From: Synaphobranchus kaupii
Taxonomy: Eukaryota > Chordata > Actinopteri > Anguilliformes > Synaphobranchidae
Direction: 5' to 3'
Assembly: GCA_029718625.1 (NCBI GenBank)
Contig: CM056383.1
Coordinates: 17,508,722 to 17,572,721 of the forward strand
Length of the DNA: 64,000 nucleotides
The translations under genes and the position numbers were made by a program. How positions within the stretch are numbered: the first letter of the stretch is position 1; each line of letters starts with the position of its first letter. Positions 1 through 12,582 of this stretch are shown here, one piece after another. The notes under the pieces were generated by a model. It saw only the letters and a list, made by a program, of their open reading frames with translations. It was not told the DNA's origin and did not search any database.

Positions 1-296
1 ACAAGGGTCTCAGTCTCAAAGACGAAAAAAACCCGTTGGTCTCTGCTTTTATACCACGTGCCCTGCTGAGACCACCCCTAGAACCACCTAAACTCCACCC
101 ATTTTTATGTTAAGGATCTTGTGATGTCATGAATCCCCGGAAACCAGCGTATTGATAAGCCTACACAAAAACTCATAAAACTATTTTGACTAAACATGAG
201 ATTTTCGGACATAAACAGTTGTGTATGATCATAACCTAACCCAAAACATCAGTTTTCAACGGGAAAAGTCCGTTTTTGACTGCAGTATCACTTTAA
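1..296 (-). mobile_element. End of a TTAA-flanked Kolobok-like element, cut by the window edge
   Basis: This stretch is, in reverse complement, a close copy of 34902-35205, the promoter end of the Kolobok-like element described below. It ends at a TTAA (293-296) next to the shared terminal motif AGTGATACTGCAG. A TATA box (TATAAAA on the minus strand, 47-53) sits at the same place as in the internal copy. The rest of the element lies outside the window. TTAA target duplications fit Kolobok (piggyBac also uses TTAA), and the THAP domain in the second copy favours Kolobok. Confidence 0.7.
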
Positions 297-299
297 CTA

Positions 300-2020
300 C
301 CATGTGAATGACTGTACTAATGCAAAGGCAATGGAATTCTTTGATTTTCTTGCTAGCCTTGAACTTATTCAACATGTTAAGAGTATGCCACACATAACCG
401 TGGTAATACGCTGGATTTAGTCATCACAAAGGGTGTTGATATATTTCTTTAATACTATTATATATTTATTTAATACTACTCTTCCACCATCATGAGCTTG
501 CACAGAGTGTCATGGTTATTTGCAGCCTTTGCGTTTTTACGTTTTGGTTTCCTTTTTGGCGTCGTCAGGACGCTCTATCTGATTTTTTCCGCTTCCGTTC
601 TGGTGTTTGTATCTTGCCTGACAATTATTCCCTACACCTGTTTTGCGTTTCCTGCCAGCTATAAATAGTCCAGGACTTCTGCATTTCCGACACTTCGATA
701 TTGTCTTTGCTATGTTGACAACAAAGTCGATAAGGTATAGGAAATTCGGTCGCTGCATTTCTGGTTTGTACAAATAAGAAACGCAGCAAGTCCGGTTAGA
801 GAATTAGGATTAGATTGGTTTTCTCTTTTATTTCCAATCTTTCTCTTTATCTTTTTTCTTGTTACCTGTTACCTTTTGTATCAGCTCTTTCGCCATAAGA
901 GCTCTGGATAACAGGTTTTTTCTTTTCTGTTCTTTTCCTTCACTCATTTTATCGAGTTTTTGCTTTGTTTCTCTATCTCCTGTTACGTCTAATGATTTAG
1001 TGCTTAAACTTTAGAACTATGAGTTTTACTTTACGAAGGACAGAATTCCTACAGTTCGGTAGATGATCTTGTGGATCATTTTAATAGAAATGTAAGAAAT
1101 GCTTTAGACACAGTTGCCCCCATAAAGGTCAAAAAGGGATACCCTGGAAAAGTGTAGCCATTTATCAGCTAAAAAGAAACTGTCGCAAAGCTGAGTGATT
1201 ATGGAGGAAGAGTAGATTACATGTTCATAAGGACATTTATAAGGAACAGATTTTTATGTACAACAACACTGTAAGAAAAGAGAGGCAAGCCCATTTTTCG
1301 AGGCTCATTTTTCGAGAACAACAACAACCCAAATATCCTTTTCTCAACCATTGACAGTCTTTTAAACCCAGCCTCTGCTGATGCAGCTAGCATCCAAGCC
1401 TCTGCTGATAAATGAAAAGAATTTGCTTCATTCTTCAAAGATGAAAGTTTTAATATCAGAGCTGATATTTCTAACTACGGTTCCTCATCCCCCTGGGATC
1501 TCCCTATCCACCAGCCTGCATCTAGGATGACCTCTTTTGACTTTTGTAAATGATTAAGTCATCAGTGAGACTATTATGAAAATGATGTAATCTACCTGTG
1601 TCCTCAACCCTATCCCTACTACGTTCTTCAAAAATACCTTTCACTGCCTCTTCCTGGACACAAATAGGATCCTTAACTTTTCATTACAATCAGGTATTTT
1701 CCCCAGAGCCTTCAACATAGCGATGGTAAAACCCCTACTTAAGAAATCGAACTTGGACATGTCCATTTTTCATAATTATCGACCGATTTCGAACCTCCCC
1801 TTCCTGTGTAAAGTGTTGGAAAATATTGTTTTTAGCCAACTTAATGGCCCTTTTAAAAGTTGTTAATGAATTGAGAATGACAGTTGATTCAAATAATGTG
1901 GCTGTCCTCCTCTTAGATCATAGCGCTTTTGATACAATAGATCATAACATTTTAATTGACAGACTTGAAAAGTGGGCAGATGTCAGATCTTCTGGAAGTT
2001 TGTTCCAGAGGTGTGGAGTG
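300..2020 (+). mobile_element. Degenerate L2/CR1-like LINE fragment (endonuclease to RT)
   Basis: Broken reading frames on the plus strand resemble a fish L2/Maui-like LINE. There is an endonuclease piece at about 310-450 (motif TLDLVIT after a frameshift). A linker piece follows at 1040-1480. The start of the reverse transcriptase is at 1690-2010, with the typical NYRPISNLPF motif and a degraded form of DLSAAFDTVDHNIL. Many stops and indels show it is dead. Bases 450-1030 lie inside the span but give no recognisable coding match. The family call is from motif memory. Confidence 0.65.
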
Positions 2021-2039
2021 TAGAAACTAAAAGCTGCTT

Positions 2040-3990
2040 CACCGTGCTTAGTTTTGACCCTGGGAACAGTGAGTAAACCTTTCCCAGATGACCTTAGGGG
2101 TCTGATTGGTTCATAAAACACAAGCAGCGATGGTAAAACCCCTACTAAAAAATTGGCCCTAGACCATTTAGTGCATTTAGAGAAGTAGTAGTATTCGACA
2201 CACGGGAAGCCAGTGCAGTGATTTGAGGACTGGAGTAATGTGCTCCACTCTCTTAGTGTTAGCGAGAAGTCTGGTAGCAGCGTTCTGAATGAGATGCAGC
2301 TGTCTGATTGCTTTTTTTACACAGACCTGTAAATACACCATTACAATAGTCAAGCCTACTAAAGATAAATGCATACACAAGTTTTTCTACATCGTGCTTA
2401 GACATGAATCCTTTAATTCTTGCTATATTGTTAAGGCGATAGTAGGCTGATTTTGTAATTGTCTTTTATATGGCTATTGAAATTTAGTTCTGAGTCCATA
2501 ACTACACCAAGGTTTCTGGCTTGGTTTGTAGTAGTGACAAGGACTTGGTGAGCACTGACTCTTAATCTTTCTTCTTTGGGACCAAAAACTATTACTTCAG
2601 TTTTGTCTCTGTTAAAGGAGGAAATTCTGGCACATCCAATCATTGATTTGTTCACTACATTTAATCAGTGATTGTAAGGGACTGTAATCACTTGATGACA
2701 TTCTTATGTAAATTTGTGTGTCGTCCGCGTAATTGTGGTAAGCGATTTTGTAATTTTCCATAATCTGAGCGGAGCATGTAGATGTTGAACAAAGTCCTAT
2801 CCAGTTTTCCAGTCTGTCTAGGAGTATCTTATGGTTGACTGTGTCAAACGCAGCACTGAGATCCAATAATACCAAAACCAAAATTGAGGTCCAGATTTGA
2901 ATATCCATGGTCTATAGGATGGAACTGTGCCATGATGACTAGATTAGCCTTTGGTGGAGGCATGGGTGACACAAGCATTTTGCCTGAAATGAAGCTACAA
3001 ACTGATTGTCTTATTTTATTAATTTTATCTGTAAAAAAGGATGCAAAGTCATTGCATGACTTGATGGATAACAGTTCAGGTGCTACTGATTTAGAGAGGT
3101 TTGTCAGCCTGTCAACAGTAGAAAATAAGGCATGTGCATTATTGCTGTGTTCATTAATTATTTCAGAGAAAAAGGACTACCTTGCTCTCTTTAGTTCTAG
3201 ATTATAGATGCGAAGTATCTCTTTATAGATTTTTTCACCACCTGCGTTCAGCCTTTCTTTCTTTTTTGGTCTTTTACCAGTGTGGCATTTCTCCATAGCG
3301 ATTTTTGACCTTGACCTTTGTGGGGGCAATGGCATCAATAATGTTCATAATCTTAGAACTGAAATTATCTACAAGATCATTGACAAGGACTGGACAGAGG
3401 GCAAGCGTGGATGAAAAAGCTTGGATGAACAGTGCACTGGTGTTTTCATTGATACAGGCACAGCGCCTTCTGATTACCTCTTTTCCAACTTTGTCCGCAG
3501 ACATGGCCATTTCAAAGAAAACACAGTAATGATCAGAAAGAGCAACATCAGTCACCACAACCCGAGAAATGTTCACGCCTTACGTCTATGGGATTATCAA
3601 TATGGATATTAAAGTCACCCACTATAACAACACAGTCAAAATCAATGCAAATAACAGACAGCAATTTAGCAAATTCATCAAAAAAGTTCGGACAATATTT
3701 TGGTGGCCTGTAGATGGCTAATAATATAGCTTGACAGGAGGATTTCAACTGAAGAGCTAGATATTCTAAAGAGGCAAACTTTCCATATGACTGAACTGTT
3801 TTCATTGATAAACATTATTTAAGATAGTGGCTACTCCACCTCCTTTCTTTAGTACTCTAGTCTCACTGATAAAGTTGAAATTGGGAGGAGCTGATTCAAT
3901 AAGAACTGCTGCACTGTTGCTGTGGTTTAACCAAGTTTCAGTTAAAAACATAAAATCGAGGTTTTGCTCGATAATTAAATCATTAATTAA
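2040..3990 (-). mobile_element. Degenerate L2/CR1-like LINE fragment, minus strand
   Basis: This is the same LINE family as its neighbours but in the opposite orientation. Reading from high to low coordinate there is an endonuclease piece at 3805-3580 (motif VIVGDFNIHID) and another at 3576-3274. Reverse transcriptase follows at 2908-2612 (DLSAAFDTVNHKILLDRLEN, then YADD in NYADDTQIY). The C-terminal part is at 2655-2177 (HITPVLKSLHWLPV). The frames are interrupted, so it is a pseudogene. The inverted arrangement with the flanking plus-strand fragments implies separate insertions or a rearrangement. Confidence 0.75.
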
Positions 3991-4139
3991 AAGTGATTTT
4001 TCTGCCAGGACTTGATATTTAATAAAGCTAAATTTAATGTACTAAAAACATTCTCTGAAGCAGATTCTAGGAATGTCAAGGAACAGGCATCAGACTAGAT
4101 AAGTTAGCAGTGTTGACTGAAGACACTTTGGCAATTCTA

Positions 4140-5665
4140 TTTGTTATCAGAACAGCAAAAACTTTTTTTAATTAAATGAAGATAAAACTGAGATTTTACT
4201 GGTAGGACCCAAAGAAAAAAGAGACAATTTGCTCTCAGAACTAGGCTGTCTGGCGAAACAGAGCAAATCTGAAGTTAGGAATCTGGGTGTGATTTGTGGA
4301 AGTAAGCTGTTTTGTGAAACTGTTCTGTAGGCCCAAGAAAGCCTCATAAGCAAACTAATTAAATAATACAGTCAAGATCTAGTGGAAAAGTACTGATATG
4401 GGGGGTGGTGAGAGGGTGCAGATTAGCTCTCTGTCAGCAAGGACGAGGGCATCTAGCACACCAGTCAAAACAGTAATGTTTTCCTCCTGTGTTCCATAAC
4501 CAAGCAGGAGTTGTACTTATAACAATGGATAAGATAGATCATGCTGACCGAACAGGTGGGAGAAGAATAAAAAATAAGGGGAATTAAGGAAAATTTCATG
4601 GTCTGATTAAAAGGCACAGGAGGAAAGGTCACAAACAATAAATATTATTGGTGTATTATTAACGTAAAGGAGGAGTTATGATATTATATAAGCTAATGTT
4701 TGTTTTTGTTCTGGGAATTCCGAATCCTCTGCATAGGTTTATGGTTTTCCCACGTTGAATCAACGTTTGACCGTTTAATAAAAGATTCAATTAAATAGAA
4801 GATTCTGCTATTTCCTTCATCTTTATCTTGAGAATTCTTCCACTCGAAAACCCATCTCAAATTGAACTTAATGAGGAGAGAGTAAAGGACTTCCCTCCGC
4901 AGATTCTAGACTGATCTAAGTCATTTTAACAAAGTAACTAAGACAGCCTTTTTTCACCTAAGGAACATAGCCAAAGTAAGACCTTTTCTAAATCAGAAAG
5001 ATGCTGAAATGCTTATACATGCTTTTATTACTAGCAGACAGTAATACTGTAAATCTTTTTACCGGGCTACCAGAAAAATCTATTAAAAAACTACAATTGA
5101 TACAAAATACTGCAGAGATAATTTTTACCAAAACTAATAGAAGAGATCATATTACTCCAGTCCTGAGAACTCTTCACTGGCTACCTGTATCTTATAGAAT
5201 TGATTTTAAAGCCCTTTTACTTGTTTATAAAGCATTGAATAATTTAGCACCATCTTACATCAATCCCACTATGTCTCCACCCGAACCCTCAGGTCTTCCA
5301 CCGCCGCCCTTCTTAATGTTCCAAAAGTTTAACACAAAAGCCCTGGTGAGGCGGCTTTCGGTTTTCATGCACCAAAACTATGGAACACCCTCCCACTAGA
5401 TATAAAAATGGCGAGCTCAGTTGCTACTTTTAAGAATAAGCTAAAAACCGTTTAATTAGGTTTTTGTTCCCCATGCACTATGTTCTTAACTTTGTTTATT
5501 GTTTTATTTCTTTTATCTATCTGTATTTTGTTTTCCTATTTTTTGTTTTACTCGTTTATTGCTCTTGTTCTGTATTTTGTTTTTATTGTTGTGAAGCACT
5601 TTGGGCTGCATTTTATGTATGAAAGGTGCTATACAAATAAAGTTTATTATTATTATTATTCATTA
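4140..5665 (+). mobile_element. 3' part of an L2-like LINE with its tail
   Basis: The C-terminal RT region is seen at 4170-4370 and again at 5070-5450 (HITPVLRTLHWLPVSYRIDF). It is followed by the classic fish L2/SINE 3' tail: a stem GAAGCACTTTGGGCTGC at about 5594 and a terminal (TTA)n run ending near 5663. Bases 4380-5000 between the two coding pieces are not recognised. The frames are broken and the element is inactive. Confidence 0.75.
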
Positions 5666-6360
5666 AAAGAGTGTCATGGAGGTCTTAAACAAAGCAGACC
5701 ATTTACCACAGGTACTAAAGGATTCCCAGTACACACAACACAACAACGTCAGATGAAAAATTACAAGTGCTTTATTTAGAATTCATAGCATCAAAGGAAA
5801 TAAACACTTATCCCAATGTCTTGAGGCAGGGCTGTTTAAAGCAGGGGTAGCACCACATGAATAGCTGCTCTAGTATCTCACTTCAGCATAGTAGGAATAA
5901 TTCTAAATATTTACATGAAAACAATTCCAGCTAGAGGTCGGCTAAACCATAAATTACTTGTCAATTTACACAGCAAAGTTAAACCCAGAAACAGCATCCC
6001 CTAGTGGGCACGCAAAGTGGTACACTCTATGGATATGCACTCATATGGCTTAATCAGTAAACACTTAATAAGCATTCAATGAAAGGCTTCACACATCAAT
6101 CATCACATTACAATTCAGCACTTCCGTCCGTCACAGAGTTGGTTAACATGGAAATGTTCAAAACATTTCTACACTAACTGAGACCTAGAGCCTCAGCATG
6201 CAGTAGCCTCAAAACAGCCTCTAAGGCCTTAGACATTACATTTAATTGGAATGACCAATATCAACGAAATGAAACCAAATAAAACTAGTTAGGGGTGGTT
6301 GTGAAACCACACTATTAGTTATTCACCATACTTATTATTATCCCGCCACTTTTTGAGAAC
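5665..6360. other. No recognisable gene
   Basis: About 700 bases of AT-rich sequence between two LINE remnants. No splice-flanked coding stretch, RNA gene or terminal inverted repeat was seen. Confidence 0.5.
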
Positions 6361-8270
6361 CTATCTCCTCCTACACCATTAGAATAGAATAGAATAACTT
6401 TTATTTTCCCGTTAGGGAACTTCAGTTGTAGTTTGAAGCAGTAAAGCAGACATAGACAGTCGGGCAGACAGACAAACACAAACAAACATGTTAAATAAAG
6501 ACATTCAATTGAATCAGATGTTTCACATTATAGTGAAGGTATGCGTGATTATGATTATGAATTATTTATGATTTATTATTATTACTATTATTATTAGTAT
6601 TATGATCAAAATTATATTAAATTAATTAAATATTAATTATGATGAAAAATTGAGCATCAAAAGCAATAACAGTTCCTCATCTGCCTTTACTGTCTTGAGA
6701 TGTCCAATGTCATTAAGCAGTCTAACAGCTGTAGGGACAAAGCTGTTTCGGGCTCTTTTTGTTTTAAGGGGCAAGGACCTTAATCTTCGACCTGATGGAA
6801 GAGTCTCAAAGAGAAAGTTCAGGGGATGTGATGGAAGGGCCATAATCCTCTTTCCTTTTTTAAAGGAGCTATATGTAACACATTTACTGTACTAAATAAT
6901 AAAATGACCATGATATGTCATCAGAGATTGGAAAGTCGAAATACTGGCTTCTCCGACAACAATGCTACAGCCAGTATGTTCTCCTTTGAAATTTCTATTC
7001 CAGGTCGGAACGTCTGTATTTGTTTTGGCCTGTGTGATTCACTATTCTCCGAGTTGACTCCGCCCACTGCCCATTACGAACAACCAGATGTACTCCGGCA
7101 CTCTGACAGCCGATTTACGAATGCCTAAGCTAAGTTCAACATTGTTTTCATTTAGCTAGCTAGCTAAAGATTTAAATATATGTATGTATATAGTTACTAG
7201 CTAAACATACCACTAACGTTAGCTTATATCTGTGTGACCGTAAACATAGCCAGCCATGCATCTAGCTAACATTGACAGAGTTATAAAAAATCTTATAATT
7301 TGCAAACAATAAATAAATTGCAAATGTATACATTAGCTGATCAACTTACAGTGTAGGACTCGTCGTCGCTTGTCATTGTCAAAATAGAATAAGCTCGTCT
7401 CAAAATATAATGTTGCGCTTGGCTCATCTTGCGCTCGTGTTCGTTCCGTGTTTTCAACCTGGCACCCACGTGAGCTTCGAGTCTGGGGAGGAGGGGGCAT
7501 GCAGAGACAACTCTCTCCAATATTGTCAATTTGGACTGCAGTACCCATTTTAAATGCTCGGTGTCAATGTTACATAAAACTCCTTTAATTGTACGTTCCT
7601 CATACAGATGTTTCAGCGGTTTTTGTTGGTTCCCTATGATTTTAGTAGCCTGTACTGTCACCCTCTCCAGCTTCAGTTGCCTGATTTCACTTAATGAGCC
7701 AAACCCAGCTGTGAGGCTAAAGGTCAGCACTGACTCAAGGAAGCAGGTGTAAAATGCTTGTAGTACTGACTGGCTCACATCCAAATTCCTGAGTTTCCGG
7801 AGGAAATACAGCCTTGACACTTTGCATGCACTCAATGACAGTTTGCCTCAAAGGTCAGTTTATTATCAATGATGGTACCCAAATATCTGTACTCCTCCAC
7901 TCTCAACTGTTTGGGTTCCGATGGTAAGGGGCCTCAGCGGGGATGGCTCACGCCGGAAGTCGATGGTGATTTCTTTAGTCTTCTCCACATTCAAGTTCAA
8001 GAAATTGACTTCACACCACTGTTGGAACTAGCTGACAGCAGATTGAAGCTTGTCATCAGTGTTGGATGAGTCCACAATTACTGTATCATCTGAGTACTTG
8101 ATGAACGCAATCTCAGGACAGTTGCTTTGGCAGTCATCGGTGTAGAGTGTGAATAACACTGGAGAAACTACCAAGCCTTGTGGTGAGCCAGTAGAGATGG
8201 TCTTTGTGGTGCTGCAGTGGCCTTTATATCTAACCCACTGAGGTCTGTCAGTTAAAAAGGACATTACCCA
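6360..8270 (-). mobile_element. Degenerate CR1/Rex1-like LINE, minus strand, split by a MITE
   Basis: Read on the minus strand, an RT core (FLTDRPQWVRYKGH, then GSPQG, then SDDT in place of YADD) lies at 8264-8028. Further RT follows at 7835-7590, and the C-terminus (LPSGRRLRSLPLKTKRARNS) at 6843-6637. A 3' tail ends in (ATTCT)n near 6375. The coding part is interrupted exactly by the TTAA element at 6860-7588, across which the LINE reading resumes. It is the same broad family as the copy at 39.5-42.7 kb. Frames are broken. Confidence 0.7.
6860..7588. mobile_element. TTAA-flanked Kolobok/T2-like MITE
   Basis: Both ends are TTAA followed by a short inverted repeat: TTAAAGGAGCTATATGTAAC on the left and the reverse complement of TTAAAGGAGTTTTATGTAAC on the right. 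It sits inside the minus-strand LINE, whose reading continues on both sides, which supports a clean insertion. No transposase is visible, so it is non-autonomous. TTAAAGG ends are those described for T2/Kolobok MITEs. Confidence 0.75.
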
Positions 8271-8274
8271 GAGG

Positions 8275-8885
8275 ATAAGATGAGATGAGTCACACCATCA
8301 ACACCATTCATACCTAATATTATACCTTTATACACCCTCCAGGTTGCTATTATTTTTTACCTTTATACCATATACACTTTTTCAGATATTTGACCTTTTA
8401 TCACCATGAAAAAAAAAATGTATGGAGTCAATGGGCACATTTTTAAAACCCATGCAATAGAATGTGGATGCTGTAACATATTACACTGCTTATGACATCA
8501 CAATGCCTTCCTCTACAACACTGTTATGACCTAACAATACTATCACAGATGATTTCACTTTTTTGTGCTTTCATCACAATTCATTACTTCTTTGTATCAC
8601 TTCCAGGTACTTTAGACTACTTACCACAAAATACATCAGCATATTTTAACACTTTCACCTTCTTTAGATCCCTTTATACTGCATTACCACTTCATACCAT
8701 TTCTACCTTTTATTTACCACCTCACACAATACCATATATTACCATCTTTCTATACCATTTCCAGCAATCGATACCACTGCGAAGCAACCACACCTACAAT
8801 TTCTTTAGGAATGGTTAATCTAGTTAAAGTATATTAGCCAAGCTGATTTGCAAATGCAGTCAATTAATATATTCTATGGCTCCGA
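8275..8885. other. No recognisable gene
   Basis: Low-complexity T/C-rich sequence with many copies of a loose tataccatt-type word around 8300-8790. Nothing coding or structural can be supported. Confidence 0.5.
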
Positions 8886-8889
8886 AGTA

Positions 8890-9220
8890 TTGGGTAGAGC
8901 TCACAATCTCCTTTGGGAAGTCCCATTCAGTGTCCCGTAACTCCACGGCAGCCAGGTATTCCCTTTGACTGGAGCTTGATGCTCCGCGTCCCTTTTCCAC
9001 ACACCGAACGACAACACTGCTGGAGTGCTGCAACCAAAACACAAGACCGGAATGAGGGCACAGCAACAGCCCCCTGGCTGTGTCCGAATACGACCCCTGT
9101 TCCCTGTCCACTGTCCTCTGTCCATTCAGACCCCTGTTCCCTGTCCACTGTCCCCTGTCCACTCAGACCCCTGTCTACTATGTGCCCTGTCCCCTCACTT
9201 TGCGAGCAGTGTGTGAAAGA
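8890..9220. repeat. Short tandem CCTGTCCACTGT-type repeat in a MITE-like fragment
   Basis: Imperfect direct repeats of about 12-20 bases (cctgtccactgtcc, cagacccctgt) fill 9100-9195. The flanks share words with the repeats at 9475-9665 and 44540-45075 (gtgtccgaatacgac). It is open in several frames only because of the repetition. Confidence 0.5.
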
Positions 9221-9474
9221 ACTCCCACAAAACTCTTTCCAAATTAGTGAGGAAGTAGTTTGTAATATTTTTTAACATTTTTTCTTTGAGAATATTAATT
9301 AGTTAACATATGACGATTGTTACAGTGTAGATTATGAATGAAGATAGAATTAACAAAAATAAAAAAAGAGTAGTTTGTAATATCTTGTAACCTATCTTGT
9401 ACCATAGATATGCATATATGCTCTATGTCTTTTATGTTTTTACTTCCGGATTACTTACTGAAATTGTCGGATGA

Positions 9475-9665
9475 GTGCACCGTTCTGCAGATGAGTGTGC
9501 TCCCGAATTCCCTCAACAAAACCCCGGAAATAAGGGGTTCATCCTGGTATTTTAAGTGCCCCCATTTGTGAGAAAATGTCACCCACTCAAAAGCTTTTTG
9601 ACGAAGTGGACTCATATATGCACCCTCAAAAGGGTGTAGGGGTCGTATTCGGAAACACAAAGGCA
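9475..9665 (-). repeat. Fragment of a dispersed non-autonomous element (copy at 44540)
   Basis: The reverse complement of this stretch matches 44540-44700 nearly base for base (gtccgaatacgacccctaca, caaatgggggcacttaaaat). It is a dispersed fish repeat of unknown superfamily. No coding capacity. Confidence 0.65.
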
Positions 9666-9852
9666 ACATTCAATAACCTGATGAACTCTATGCGAAGGAG
9701 AATTGCTGCTGGTCACACTCACACAAAATACTGACTGATCCTCGAAACCCCCCCCCCCCAAAAAAAGACCCCATGTCCTTGAAAAACTAGGGTCCTAGAA
9801 ATGCAGTCTCTAGAACTGCGGTCCTGAAACTGCAGCTTCCGGTATTGGAGAA

Positions 9853-10140
9853 ACAGGGGGTGCGTCCCAATATTGTTCACTCCCCACCTCCTTTCCTCCA
9901 CTCCTCTCCTACCTGGAAATATGCAAAACTGTCTCTACGTTTCAAGTACAAATAGTTGCATGTACAGCATACAATATACCTGACATTACAGTTGGTGTGG
10001 AGACGTTAATTAATATTCAACAATTAATGTGTAATATGTAATCAGCAACATTAGATTAAAACACAAAGACCCGTTTCCAGGGGACAGAGGAGGTAGTGGA
10101 GGAAAGGAGGGTGCATTTTCTGAGTACTGGGACGCACACA
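9853..10140. mobile_element. Small MITE with ends GGTGCGTCCCAATA / ACTGGGACGCAC
   Basis: A terminal inverted repeat of about 14-16 bases pairs 9856-9872 with about 10114-10131. Internal sequence around 10010-10110 is shared in reverse complement with 44750-44880. No ORF of note. Superfamily and exact ends are uncertain. Confidence 0.5.
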
Positions 10141-10290
10141 TACTATTGGCTCGTTCGCCAACCGGGTTGCTGCCGATGTCGTTACCCTCGCTTTCCAATC
10201 TGCCACCGTCAGAGTGTTCCTCCCACCGTCCTCCACTTCAGTCCTTTTAACCAGTTCAGTGCTCGATCCCAGTACAGTGGGATGGCATTC

Positions 10291-10362
10291 CGGGGTGTCA
10301 TGGAAATTTCCTGGCAGAGGGAGGAATGCCTCCCTCTGCCAGGAAATTTCCATGACACCCCG
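10291..10362. repeat. Perfect hairpin, 34-bp arms, 4-base loop
   Basis: Bases 10291-10324 and 10329-10362 are perfect reverse complements, with loop AATG. The arm includes TGTCATGGAAATTTCCTGG. The perfect match implies a recent origin or gene conversion. It could be a small foldback repeat or an assembly inversion artefact; it could also fold as an RNA stem. Confidence 0.9.
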
Positions 10363-10399
10363 CTGGCACCTGCCTGAAGAGAAGAGAAACAGCCAAACC

Positions 10400-10436
10400 A
10401 CAACACCCCCCCCCCCCCCCCCACACACACACACAG
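10400..10436. repeat. Poly-C tract followed by (CA)n
   Basis: About 20 consecutive C residues are followed by ACACACACAC. Simple sequence. Confidence 0.9.
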
Positions 10437-10659
10437 TAGGTCCTTGCTGTTTTCCTAGATCACTAAGGAATATTACTCTAACATCATTGACTGCAAAGTC
10501 TATTACAGCTCAATTGTGTTCAATGTCATTACAGGCCATACAGCAAAGTCCATCATTGTATTCACAGCGATTACAGTCCATCATTATATCAAAAGAATTT
10601 GTATGCCCATTGCCCCCTCCTCCATGTCCATGTGTGACAAGAGCTGCACAGTGGTGCCT

Positions 10660-11470
10660 GTTATCCAAAGATTCAATAAAATCATTAACTACTTTTAAGG
10701 CTGCTGTAGTTGTGCTGTGTTTTTTCCTAAAACCTGATTGATAATCTGATAAAATGTTGTATGTACTGTAAATAAAACCTATTTTAGTTGCTCACTCACA
10801 AGTGATTCTAAAATCTTGACTAGGACAGACAGTTTGAAGATGGGCCTATAATTGTTTAAAAGTGTGGGGTCTCCTCCTTTTAGCAGGGGGAGAACAAAGG
10901 CAGATTTCCAGCGGAATTTCACTTGAGACTAACGAGAGATTAAAAAGATGTGTTAAAAGTCGTGCAATAAAGTCAGCCACTAACTTTAAGAAATATGGTT
11001 CTAGATTATCAGGACTAGGGGGTTGCAGCAGTTTACCGGTTTCATGATATACCGCGGTATGAAAAAGAATGGTTATCAAACCGTAGACATTTGCTTATCT
11101 AAGGTTTCGAATTCTACGGTTTTCCATGTTATTTTAGCACAAACGCAGCTCAACGGATTATGTGACAGCTACTTGAGTAAGAACTTTTCTTTTCAAGTAA
11201 TTACATTTTTTGCTTTCAATAACATATCTTTGCAAGACATAATTCCGCTGTGAAAATACAATAAAGCTATTGTTCAATCAAAAAAAACATGCTTGTGTTT
11301 TCATTCCTTAAAGGGTTGTTGTAAAACGGTAACAATTGTGTAATACCGTGAAACCGTGAACTGTGATATTTTCTGAGACAGTTATCATTCCGTAAAAATC
11401 TCATACCGCTGCATCCCTAATCAGGATGTTTAAATGTTTAAGGGCTTTGTGTACTTCTGAAATAGTCGCC
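10660..11470 (-). mobile_element. L2-like LINE fragment, minus strand, split by a hAT MITE
   Basis: On the minus strand the words SPDNLEPYFLKLVADFIA and LFNLSLVSSEIP (about 11015-10890) are the region before the RT core of fish L2-like LINEs. The preceding part, ISEVHKALKHLN, lies at 11470-11427 on the other side of the inserted element at 11015-11418. Degenerate. Confidence 0.7.
11015..11418. mobile_element. hAT-type MITE
   Basis: The ends are similar inverted repeats (TAGGGGGTTGCAGCAG on the left; TAGGGATGCAGCGG read inward from the right). They are flanked by an 8-base duplication with one mismatch: TATCAGGA at 11007-11014 and AATCAGGA at 11419-11426. An 8-bp duplication and TAGGG ends are typical of hAT. 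The surrounding LINE reading resumes on both sides. No transposase. Confidence 0.7.
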
Positions 11471-12392
11471 GGATGAAAACCGAAACACCGCCAGGCGCCG
11501 AGACTCAAAATCCACTCGGAATTTCGGATTCGTAAACTGCCAGCAAGGGCGGCGAAATCTGAGATCCTGTACGTCAGCGATAGCTCCGCAGGTGAAGCAG
11601 GTGAGGCTGGGTCGAAGGCCAAAGAACGCTGATAGCCGTGCCAGGGTTCAACAGTCAGGAATACAACAGCAGCAGCGACAGCAGCTCCAGTGAATGAGGT
11701 AGGGAGTTAATCCAGAATATTTATATCAGTATTTAAAATGTTATGATTACACAGATAAAGACGTTGCCGCAGCGCAGCATTAACAGTCACTGTAGACCTT
11801 GCAAACAGGGTAACACCGATACACCTGTAGCACTTTTCATTGGGCAAACAAAAGTCACCGGCAGAATCAAGGTTTGGGGCCGCTTTGTCCCAAAACTTTA
11901 AACTGCACAGACAGGTGAAGATTCTCAAACACATAAAATCATTAAAACATTTCTTAACAAAGACTGACGAGTTGCCACACACAGAGAGACGTGCTGCCAT
12001 ATTGGATATGGATGGATCACTTTAACGGTTGTTTCTCCTGACTCATTTTCCTATTGAACTCTAACTCTAATTGAAAAATAAAATGTGCTGGATCCTGTGA
12101 GATGATTGTTATTTTCCTCGTTGTGCAAAGATTGTATTCTTTCATAATGGAAGAGTTTATAAAAAATGATTCCTACAAAATTGTGATATGCTGACAACAT
12201 TGTCTTTGAATAATATACAGTATATTCCAACCATTGCAGCTGTGAATGCTGTACCCATTTCATGTAGTATTTACCCTAAACAGTCACTAGATGGCGACAA
12301 CATAATTATATAACCATGCTTCCCTCAGATATCGGAAGCAGGAAGTAGATGAAAACAGTTGCATGTTAAGTGCCCTTAAGTTCTTATGTGAA
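11470..12392. other. No recognisable gene; one MITE fragment at 12003-12070
   Basis: Mostly unrecognised. Bases 12003-12070 carry the word gatatggatggatcacttta, also found at 47917-48000 and in reverse complement near 57390, marking one arm of a small dispersed foldback MITE. Confidence 0.5.
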
Positions 12393-12582
12393 AGAATACT
12401 TCTTTAGTTGCACAAATTTTTTAAACTGTTTCTTGTGCACATGTTTTTTTTTTTTTCAGAAGATGGAAAAATGAGGCCAACTCTACTTTTGTTGAAGTGC
12501 TTACATTTAATCAGTATACCAAAATGTGCTGATCTCGACTCACTGAGTTCAATAAGTTTATCTAAAGGTTTACAAAGTTTAA

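Noticed and set aside
8860..9275. Overlapping ORFs around 8.9-9.2 kb on both strands
   Set aside because: Short tandem CCTGTCC-type repeat makes several frames open; no recognisable protein.
10051..10741. ORFs of 127-175 codons around the hairpin and poly-C tract
   Set aside because: They cross the palindrome and simple repeats on both strands; composition-driven.
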